From: Desulfobacterales bacterium | GTDB lineage: Bacteria > Desulfobacterota > Desulfobacteria > Desulfobacterales > Desulfobacteraceae | Assembly: GCA_022361315.1 (NCBI GenBank) | Contig: JAKSBB010000560.1 | Span: 1-14,206 of the forward strand | DNA: 14,206 bases | Reading direction: 5' to 3' | Part shown: piece after piece, positions 7,342 to 13,158 of the stretch | Numbering within the stretch: position 1 is the stretch's first letter | Layout: the number at the start of each line of letters is the position of its first letter | Program-made: the position numbers and the translations under genes | Notes under the pieces: model-generated | The model's input: the letters and a program-made list of their open reading frames with translations, nothing else | The model's database searches: none | Told to the model about the DNA's origin: nothing

Positions 7342-9530
7342 CCCCCGGTCCGGGGCGTTTGCTGTAACCGGGATATTTTTGCCTCTTCAAATGAGGCCAT
7401 TTCACACATGAGCCGGCAGGCCGTATCTGCCAGGTCAATGGCCAGTGCGGCACCGGACCCTTCCCCCAGACGCATGGACAAATCCACCACCGGGGTTAGC
7501 CCCATATGGTCAAGTGCGGCGGTATGGGCGATCTCCACGGATTGATGACCGGCGATAAAATAGTCTGCAATATCAGGATTGAGCAGATAGGCAATGAGAC
7601 CGGCGGCCGTGGAAATTACCCCGTCCAGAACCACAGGACAGCCCCGTGAGGCCGCTGCCAGAGCGGCACCGGCAATACCGGCGATTTCAAATCCCCCCAC
7701 GGTCCTGAGAATCTCCAGACCATTTGTCGGAGCGGGCCGGTGGAAATTCAATACCCGTTCAATGACCTCTGTCTTGTGGGACAATCCCTGGTCGTCCACC
7801 CCGGTCCCCCTGCCGGTGGTGCGGGCCGGGGGCACACCGGTGACCGCAGAAATGATCGCCGAAGCAGAGGTGGTGTTACCGATTCCCATCTCTCCCAGGC
7901 CGATGATATCAAGGCGTTTATTTTCCCGGGCAGTCAGAAAGGCCTTCATCCCTGCTTCCAGCGCCTGAATGGCCTGGGCGTCTGACATGGCCGGTTCCAG
8001 AGCCATATTCCTTGTCCCCTGCGCCACCTTGGACCGTATCAGCAGCGGGTGGGGGGCGAACTCTCTTTTTACCCCCATATCCACGACTTTCAGATCAATG
8101 CCGTGACGGTGGCAGAGGACGTTGATGGCCGCCCCGCCGTTGAGGAAATTGTCCACCATCTGTCCGGTGACTTCGGAAGGAAAGGCGGATACCCCTTCTT
8201 CGGTGACGCCGTGGTCTCCGGCAAAGACAAACAGGGCTTTGTGGTCGATTCTCGGATTTAGGGTACCCAGGATCCGGCTCAGGCGGACGGCCAGGGGTTC
8301 CAGCTTCCCTAAAGCGCCAAGGGGTTTGGTCTTTTCATCCATCTTTGCCCGGGCATCCGCTTCCAGATCCCGAGACAGGGGCCGAATACCGTTGATAACA
8401 TCACTGCAGAAAGGGGAGGCGGTAAAAAGGGGATCAAGTCCTGCTGCTTCAACAGTGTCCGCTCCGGGGCGCTCCTGAATCGTCTCTGGCCGGGCAGCCT
8501 GCGGCTCGGTACCTGTAAAATCCAGGATATATTTCAGGGCCTGTCCCTTGAGCACTTTGGGCAGCAGTTCCGGTGCCGATTCCGGCGGCACCACATCCTC
8601 AATGAGCATCCGTAACTCCCGGGTATGGGATAGCAGGAAGGGGATTGCACGTTCCATATCCACCCGCCGCATACCGTAGCCGCCGCTGATGCTGGCTTCC
8701 TTGTAATGGATGAGGTTCAGGAGGTTGGTTTCTACGGTTTCGTTTTTGGTGATGCCGGAGAAATAGGAGATGTGTCCGCCCTTGTCCACCTTGGTGATGG
8801 CCTGGCAAAGGGCAATATAATCCGGACAGACATTGATCACTAAGTCGAACCGGCTTTCATGGGTTTCCTGGACGCAGTCCAGGCCGCATGCCTCAAGCAT
8901 GGGGGATATTTTCCGGATTTTCGCCGCATCTTTTTCCAGGATTAACGGGGACAGCCCGATGTGGCGGGCGTACAGGGCGGTGATCAGTCCCATGGTGCCG
9001 CCGCCGTAAATCAGAAGCTGACGGTGCTGGTTTTGATTGTTTTGGTCCTGATGGTTTGGGGCCTTATGGTTTGTGGGCAACGGCAGCTTTTCAAAGGCGT
9101 TGATGACGCAGCCGACAGGTTCCGCAAAACAGGCGGCGTGGATGTCCAGTTCATCCGGTACGGGGATCAGGCTTTGTTCCGGCAGAACCGCCCGGTGGGC
9201 AAAGCCCCCGTCGGTATGGAACCCGGTGATCTTCATGTCATCACACAGGTTTTCCCGGCCGGCCAGGCAATACGGGCAATGGCCGCAGCTTTTCCCCGGC
9301 CAGACGATGAATCGTTGACCTTCCCGGTTTTGCACCACCATTTCATGCCCTAGTACCCGGGGGAACACCAGATCCCGGTGCCCCTGTTCCCACATTTTGG
9401 CATCGGTCCGGCAGATGGCGCATGCCAGGACATCCACCCCGACGCAGGAGGCTTGTGGCTCCGTCGCCCTGGCTTCGGAAAGTTCTTCCACTGCCAGTTG
9501 CCGTATGCCTTTTAACACCATCCGGATCAT
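7338..9530 (-). CDS. cobT: Fusion of zinc-dependent medium-chain dehydrogenase with CobT
   Basis: A 730-residue two-domain protein. Residues 1-340 are a zinc alcohol dehydrogenase-like domain: catalytic-zinc candidates C40, H62-E63 and E137, structural-zinc cysteines C82, C85, C88 and C96, and the NAD(P) motif GGGTMG (176-181). Residues 154-168 are a low-complexity Asn/Gln/His insert. After a linker (about 341-365), residues 366-720 are nicotinate-nucleotide:dimethylbenzimidazole phosphoribosyltransferase, which activates the cobamide lower ligand to its alpha-ribotide. KPLGALGKLE, AGDHGVTEEGVSAFPSEVT, GEMGIGNTTSASA and RLGEGSGAALA are present, the last with the catalytic base at E690. The frame is unbroken through the junction, and I see no restart site near it. 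The start overlaps the preceding stop as TAATG, with GAGGA upstream, so translation is coupled. The operon is under a cobalamin riboswitch. The dehydrogenase substrate is unknown. Confidence 0.9.
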   Translation of the reverse strand: MIRMVLKGIRQLAVEELSEARATEPQASCVGVDVLACAICRTDAKMWEQGHRDLVFPRVLGHEMVVQNREGQRFIVWPGKSCGHCPYCLAGRENLCDDMKITGFHTDGGFAHRAVLPEQSLIPVPDELDIHAACFAEPVGCVINAFEKLPLPTNHKAPNHQDQNNQNQHRQLLIYGGGTMGLITALYARHIGLSPLILEKDAAKIRKISPMLEACGLDCVQETHESRFDLVINVCPDYIALCQAITKVDKGGHISYFSGITKNETVETNLLNLIHYKEASISGGYGMRRVDMERAIPFLLSHTRELRMLIEDVVPPESAPELLPKVLKGQALKYILDFTGTEPQAARPETIQERPGADTVEAAGLDPLFTASPFCSDVINGIRPLSRDLEADARAKMDEKTKPLGALGKLEPLAVRLSRILGTLNPRIDHKALFVFAGDHGVTEEGVSAFPSEVTGQMVDNFLNGGAAINVLCHRHGIDLKVVDMGVKREFAPHPLLIRSKVAQGTRNMALEPAMSDAQAIQALEAGMKAFLTARENKRLDIIGLGEMGIGNTTSASAIISAVTGVPPARTTGRGTGVDDQGLSHKTEVIERVLNFHRPAPTNGLEILRTVGGFEIAGIAGAALAAASRGCPVVLDGVISTAAGLIAYLLNPDIADYFIAGHQSVEIAHTAALDHMGLTPVVDLSMRLGEGSGAALAIDLADTACRLMCEMASFEEAKISRLQQTPRTGG
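9027..9071 (-). repeat. Three tandem 15-base repeats coding an Asn/Gln/His-rich insert
   Basis: Three adjacent 15-base units (9057-9071, 9042-9056, 9027-9041) encode NHKAP, NHQDQ and NNQNQ, followed by HRQ. All keep the AAC-start frame and diverge at several positions. They form an in-frame insert between the catalytic and nucleotide-binding parts of the dehydrogenase domain, just before the Rossmann strand LLIYGGG. A unit length divisible by three lets copy number vary without breaking the frame. Confidence 0.75.
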
Positions 9531-9730
9531 TATAAATCCTCTTCGCTGAGCACCAGTTTTTTGATCGTCACATGATCAAACCCGCTGTCGGCAGCCTTAT
9601 CCACCACCTCCCGCACATGGTCCAGCCGGTCCATGGGAAAGACCGAAGCCTTGTCCAGATTGACGGTGAGCAACCCTTCCGGTTTCACCCGGATGTATTG
9701 GGAACCTGTTTTTATAATCAATAATTCCAA
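9530..9730 (-). CDS. Small protein of unknown function in the cobamide operon
   Basis: A 66-residue acidic, soluble protein with no cysteine, signal peptide or membrane segment. I do not recognise the family. The predicted fold is short beta strands (LLIIKTGSQYIRV, LLTVNLD) followed by a helix. The start is a TTG (complement 9728-9730) with GGGA eight bases upstream; there is no ATG before residue 33, and the frame meets a stop shortly upstream. It begins 51 bases after the TrpD-like gene and its stop overlaps the fusion-gene start by one base (TAATG), which argues that it is truly translated and made in step with the fusion protein. A chaperone, subunit or regulator of the fusion enzyme is possible but unsupported. 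Confidence 0.65.
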   Translation of the reverse strand: MELLIIKTGSQYIRVKPEGLLTVNLDKASVFPMDRLDHVREVVDKAADSGFDHVTIKKLVLSEEDL

Positions 9731-9781
9731 TTTTAATTTCCCGATTTATTGTCTTTTGGGGACGTCGTTACACGGAAGTGT

Positions 9782-10891
9782 TTATACCAGGGCGTGCAGG
9801 GTGGCCAGTCCTTTTTCAGGGTCCCGGTTCTGGGCAGACACCCAACGCTCCAGAGTCTCAAAGGCCTTTCCGTTTTCCAGAATAACCGCCGCTTTCTGGA
9901 TACCTTCTTCCAGGGCGTCCACCTTGCCGGCTGCCAGGAAGATCAGACCGGCGTTGAGCATCACGGCCTCTTTTCTGGGGCCGGATTCCTTATTGGTGAT
10001 CAGCCGGGTGAATCTCAGCGCCTCGGCCTGTTTGTCCCCCTCCGGCCGCAGATCGTTTCCGGAGGTGCAGTCCAGGCCCAGGGAGGCCGGATCAAAGATG
10101 AATTCGTCTATGCTGCGGACGCCGGTATCCGGATCGGTATGAATCCGGGCGCATTGGGTGGTGCCGCATACCGAGGCTTCGTCCATACCCAGGCCGGAAT
10201 CTCCCACGGCCCCGTGGAGAACAATGGCGCTGTGGTAGCCGATTTCCTTCATGACCTGGGCCACTGGCATGATCATTTCCGGTGCATACACCCCCCGGAC
10301 CCCGATGGCCGGCAGTGCCGGATTGGCCAGGGAGGCGGCAATGTTCAGGGTGGAACCGAAAAAGATCTGGGAAAGAATACGCCCCAGGGCATTGGGATGG
10401 ATCATGGGGCTCATGCCGTTGAACAGCCCCAGGCCGGAGGTTTCAATGCTTTGGGCCACCAGGTCTGCCGGGCATTCCACATCCACCCCAAGGGCCTCGG
10501 CCATATCCACGGTTCCGCATACCGAGGTGATGGCCCGGGCGCCGTGCCGTGCCATGGGTACTCCGCCTGCTGCTGCTACAATGGCGGCTGCCGTGGAGAT
10601 ATTGAAGGTTTTAAAGGTATCCATGCCGGTCCCGGAGTTTTCCGCCACGGCCAGATCCAAACTCACCTTGGTGGTGTCCAGTTCGTAAATGGCTTCCCAG
10701 GCGCCGGCCACTTCCTCCGCTGTTTCTCCTTTCGCGGTGAGGGCGGACAGAAAAGCGCCTTGCTGAAGATCTGTGGTGGCGTTGCCGAGAACGGTGGTGA
10801 AGGCGGCGTAGGCTTCCTGCCGGGTTAGATTTTCCTTGCTGATCAGGCGGGTGATCACCCCGCCAAAGGCTTTATTGTCTTCCATGGACAT
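9782..10891 (-). CDS. TrpD-fold phosphoribosyltransferase, probably for cobamide synthesis
   Basis: A 369-residue member of the anthranilate phosphoribosyltransferase/nucleoside phosphorylase type II family, slightly longer than typical TrpD. The phosphoribosyl-diphosphate loop reads GTGMDTFKTFNIST (87-100), where TrpD has GTGGDG; RHGARA (115-120) replaces KHGNRA; and D237-E238, the metal-binding DE pair, is kept. The changes fall at positions that contact the acceptor or PRPP in TrpD, so anthranilate is unlikely to be the substrate. No other trp gene is nearby. It is the first gene behind a cobalamin riboswitch and leads the 66-residue protein and the CobT fusion, so a role with a lower-ligand base is the best inference. 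Automated annotation would probably call it trpD. GGGAGG lies nine bases before the chosen ATG; a second ATG two codons later is less well placed. Confidence 0.82.
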   Translation of the reverse strand: MSMEDNKAFGGVITRLISKENLTRQEAYAAFTTVLGNATTDLQQGAFLSALTAKGETAEEVAGAWEAIYELDTTKVSLDLAVAENSGTGMDTFKTFNISTAAAIVAAAGGVPMARHGARAITSVCGTVDMAEALGVDVECPADLVAQSIETSGLGLFNGMSPMIHPNALGRILSQIFFGSTLNIAASLANPALPAIGVRGVYAPEMIMPVAQVMKEIGYHSAIVLHGAVGDSGLGMDEASVCGTTQCARIHTDPDTGVRSIDEFIFDPASLGLDCTSGNDLRPEGDKQAEALRFTRLITNKESGPRKEAVMLNAGLIFLAAGKVDALEEGIQKAAVILENGKAFETLERWVSAQNRDPEKGLATLHALV

Positions 10892-10898
10892 CGTTCGG

Positions 10899-10953
10899 AT
10901 CCTCCCGGAACATATAGGTGTAGGTCAAGGATGAAGTTCCAGCAGGTATCCTT
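10899..10953 (-). promoter_or_regulatory. Candidate expression platform of the riboswitch
   Basis: Read on the minus strand, three short segments are mutually complementary: AAGGAT (10953-10948), ATCCTT (10932-10927) and GAGGAT (10904-10899). The last is part of the ribosome-binding site of the TrpD-like gene. Pairing of the middle segment with the first would free the site, and pairing with the last would mask it. No hairpin followed by a T-run is seen, which points to control of translation rather than termination. Inference from complementarity only. Confidence 0.35.
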
Positions 10954-10965
10954 ATGGTTCTTTAC

Positions 10966-11142
10966 CCGGGCAGGCTTTCCGGCTGCGGATCATCCGGACG
11001 CCTGCGCCTTCCCTCTATTGTTAAGAAGTGGCATTGTGCAGGCGCCGTCCCCGGTCACGGCATCGGCTGGCATGCAACGGAATTTCACCGTTTTTCCTAT
11101 TATCCCGGCCCTTTGCAGGACCCGGGCACCCGGGCGGTGCTT
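10966..11142 (-). promoter_or_regulatory. Cobalamin riboswitch
   Basis: The minus strand carries conserved elements of the adenosylcobalamin-type aptamer in the right order. Near the 5' end is a GC-rich paired region with AAGCACC (about 11144-11136). Next is AATAGGAAAAACGGTGAAATTCC, whose GGTGAAA core complements 11083-11089, followed by GCATGCCAGCC and CCGTGACCGGGGACGG. At the 3' end the B12 box reads GCCGGAAAGCCTGCC (complement 10969-10983), close to the AGCCAGGAGACCTGCC consensus. The length, about 177 bases, is typical. It starts at the predicted transcription start and ends about 75 bases before the TrpD-like gene. High cobalamin would be expected to lower expression of the operon. Recognised by eye; not folded. 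Confidence 0.88.
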
Positions 11143-11148
11143 CGATAG

Positions 11149-11177
11149 TTTATAAAGATAACGTCTTGATTTGTCAA
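11149..11177 (-). promoter_or_regulatory. Strong promoter of the riboswitch-led cobamide operon
   Basis: On the minus strand a perfect -35 TTGACA (complement 11172-11177), a 17-base spacer and -10 TATAAA (complement 11149-11154) predict transcription from about 11142, exactly where the riboswitch begins. Confidence 0.7.
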
Positions 11178-11226
11178 TGATTGGTGAACCGTAATCCGTC
11201 GTAAAAGCATCCGATGCAAAAAAGCC

Positions 11227-11255
11227 TTGACACTTTGGCGATCGTTGTTTATTCA
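11227..11255 (+). promoter_or_regulatory. Probable promoter of the tetR-qmoC operon
   Basis: A perfect -35 TTGACA (11227-11232) is followed after 17 bases by a poor -10, TATTCA (11250-11255). The -10 overlaps the left arm of the inverted repeat at 11252-11273, so a bound repressor would block it. It diverges from the cobamide operon promoter, about 50 bases away. Confidence 0.55.
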
Positions 11256-11273
11256 GTGAACATGTTCGCCGAA
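11252..11273. promoter_or_regulatory. Inverted repeat, probable TetR-family operator
   Basis: The 22 bases form an inverted repeat with 9 of 11 positions per arm matching, including a perfect 10-base core GAACATGTTC (11258-11267) and outer TTC/GAA ends. Size and symmetry suit a TetR dimer, and the site covers the -10 and start region of the regulator's own promoter. Autorepression is the natural reading (inference). Confidence 0.6.
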
Positions 11274-11302
11274 ATAATATGGCCGTATTTTTAGGAGCAA
11301 AG

Positions 11303-11926
11303 ATGGATCAATCAAAAGGAATAAAGCAACCCAAGGGAACAAGACGCCAGGTGCAAAAAGCAGAGACACGGGCATTGATTCTGGAAAGTGCACGGACACT
11401 GTTCAGCACCCAGGATTATGACGGGGTTACCATCCGCGGGGTGGCCACCCAGGCCGGTATCGGGCTGGGAACCATCTACAAGCATTTTCCCAACAAGTTG
11501 TCCCTGTTGGCTGCCGCATTTTCAGATGACCTAAAGCGGTTGTACCGGGATGCCATGGCCACAGTGCCGGAAGACCGTCCTTTCAAGGCACAATTTGTCC
11601 ATATCTCCAAACGGTTTTTCACCTTTTATACCACCCATTACTCCCTGTCCCGGGCCTATCTCAGCCATCTGTTTTTCTATGAAAAGGAATGGCTGGACCA
11701 GATTAATGCCTTTGATGAGGCCTATGTGCAGAAGATGGCCGAGTTGATCCGGGTTGCCCAGGAGAAAGGGGAGATCCGGCCGGAAAAGGATGCTTATATC
11801 CTGGCCATGGCCCTGTTATCCAACTACTTTTTTGTTCTGGCCAATTGTTTTTTACGGGAGGGAATGCGTGATCCCGACCAGATGGCCGGACTGCTTGACA
11901 CACTGATTGAGCAAACACTTAACTAA
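11303..11926 (+). CDS. TetR/AcrR-family transcriptional regulator
   Basis: A 207-residue one-component repressor. The N-terminal helix-turn-helix domain (about residues 20-66) has the family pattern ILESARTLFSTQDYDGVTIR followed by ATQAGIGLGTIYKHFPNKLSLL, in which the recognition helix is TIYKHF. The helical C-terminal half is the ligand-binding and dimer region; its ligand is unknown. The frame begins upstream at an ATG at 11279, but the ATG at 11303 is chosen because TTAGGAG sits five bases before it and family members start there. It lies 29 bases ahead of qmoC on the same strand, with its own promoter and an inverted-repeat operator, so it probably controls itself and qmoC. Confidence 0.9.
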   Translation: MDQSKGIKQPKGTRRQVQKAETRALILESARTLFSTQDYDGVTIRGVATQAGIGLGTIYKHFPNKLSLLAAAFSDDLKRLYRDAMATVPEDRPFKAQFVHISKRFFTFYTTHYSLSRAYLSHLFFYEKEWLDQINAFDEAYVQKMAELIRVAQEKGEIRPEKDAYILAMALLSNYFFVLANCFLREGMRDPDQMAGLLDTLIEQTLN

Positions 11927-11955
11927 AGTTCATTTTCTAATTCAAAGGAGGTCCC

Positions 11956-13104
11956 ATGACTTCTGCAACCCTTATCGAACCCGATCTTGATTTTATTGCC
12001 AGGCTCCGCGCAGGTGCCGGCCCGAACCTGAAAAAATGCTATCAATGTGCCACCTGTTCGGTGGCCTGTTCCATATCCCACGATGACCGGCCTTTTCCCC
12101 GCAAGGAGATGATTTACGCTTCCTGGGGGCTTCAGGACCGGCTCATCGCCAACCCGGACATCTGGCTATGTTACAATTGCGGGGACTGCTCCGACCGCTG
12201 CCCCAGGGATGCCAGGCCCGCCGATGTGCTCAGTGCATTAAGAAAAATGGCCATTCGTGAGTATTCAAGACCTGCGGTCTTCCATGGTCTGTTGAACGAC
12301 CCGCGAAAGCTACCCTGGCTGTTTATCATTCCGGCCCTCATTATCCTGGGCATGGGATTGCTCACCGGACTGATGAACCTGAATCCCGGCGGGGATCGTA
12401 TTGTCTTCGCTCATTTTTTCCCGGTGGCCCTGATCGAGCTGATCTTCATTCCGCTGTCCGCTGCAGTGGGCCTGGTGTTCTTTCTGGGTGTCCGTCGCTT
12501 CCTGGCAGATATGCGGGCCACCCATGAACGCCTGGGGAAAGGTGACCCCGGCCCCCTGGATCCGAAGCGGTTCCTGAAGGTGTTGATCCGGGAGCTGCCC
12601 GGTATTGTCCGCCACGACCGGTTTGCCACCTGTTCCGAAAACAAGCACCGCAAAATGTCTCACATCATGGTGGCCTTCTCTTTCACCAGCCTGGCCTTTG
12701 TGGCCGGCGCCTTTGTCTTTGCCCTGTATATCCTCAACAGCCACGGCCCCTATGACCAGCTGAACCCGGTGAAGATCCTGGCCAATATCTCCGGTATCGC
12801 GCTGATTGCCGGCAGCCTGCTGCTCATCCGGGAACGGCGGAATGCCCTGCGCCAGACCAACGGCTGGTTTGACTGGTACCTGCTGGGGCTGGCCCTGTTT
12901 CTGGGGATCACCGGCATGCTCACCCAGTGGCTGCGGCTGGCCGGAATCCCCTGGGCAGCCTATTCCATGTACTTTGTTCACCTGCTGTTTGCCTTCAATC
13001 TGATCGCCTTTCTTCCCTATACCAAGCTGGCCCATCTGGTGTACCGGACCGTTGCTGTGGCCTACCATCATTATGCCGGTGATGTTCTGGGGAAGGAAAA
13101 ATAG
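11956..13104 (+). CDS. qmoC: QmoC-like membrane Fe-S subunit of quinone-interacting oxidoreductase
   Basis: A 382-residue fusion of an HdrC-like ferredoxin head and an HdrE-like membrane cytochrome domain. Two 4Fe-4S sites are seen: C28-x2-C31-x2-C34-x3-C38 and C72-x2-C75-x2-C78-x3-C82. About six membrane helices follow (roughly 117-140, 149-177, 235-260, 274-293, 303-325, 333-355), with histidines suited to haem b. In sulfate reducers QmoABC passes electrons from menaquinol toward adenylylsulfate reductase. Length matches QmoC. A perfect AAAGGAGG lies just before the ATG. No qmoA, qmoB or aprBA is adjacent; its partner here is the tetR gene 29 bases upstream. It may be a second qmoC copy, or serve another Hdr-like soluble partner. 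The family call is firm; the role in sulfate respiration is inferred. Confidence 0.88.
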   Translation: MTSATLIEPDLDFIARLRAGAGPNLKKCYQCATCSVACSISHDDRPFPRKEMIYASWGLQDRLIANPDIWLCYNCGDCSDRCPRDARPADVLSALRKMAIREYSRPAVFHGLLNDPRKLPWLFIIPALIILGMGLLTGLMNLNPGGDRIVFAHFFPVALIELIFIPLSAAVGLVFFLGVRRFLADMRATHERLGKGDPGPLDPKRFLKVLIRELPGIVRHDRFATCSENKHRKMSHIMVAFSFTSLAFVAGAFVFALYILNSHGPYDQLNPVKILANISGIALIAGSLLLIRERRNALRQTNGWFDWYLLGLALFLGITGMLTQWLRLAGIPWAAYSMYFVHLLFAFNLIAFLPYTKLAHLVYRTVAVAYHHYAGDVLGKEK

Positions 13105-13158
13105 TCAACCAGAGGTTTGGTATTGACAGACAGACTGAATTACAGGCACATCATGTGA

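Noticed and set aside
7338..9530. Dehydrogenase-CobT fusion as a frameshift or assembly artefact
   Set aside because: The frame is continuous over 730 codons, both halves are in the same frame with a plausible linker, and no ribosome-binding site plus start is present at the junction. Raw reads would still be the final test.
9749..10828. Plus-strand frame of 359 codons
   Set aside because: It is antisense to the TrpD-like gene; it is rich in Gly, His and Gln as expected from a shadow frame of a GC-rich gene, and has no recognisable motif.
9782..10891. Part of a tryptophan operon
   Set aside because: No other trp gene is nearby, the leader is a cobalamin riboswitch, and key TrpD motif positions are changed.
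11279..11302. Longer N-terminus of the TetR regulator from an upstream ATG
   Set aside because: The extension contains the TTAGGAG ribosome-binding site of the ATG at 11303, and the upstream ATG would sit almost at the predicted transcription start.
12310..13071. Minus-strand frame of 253 codons
   Set aside because: It is antisense to qmoC; its Gln/Gly/His-rich, low-hydrophobicity translation is the mirror of membrane-helix codons.
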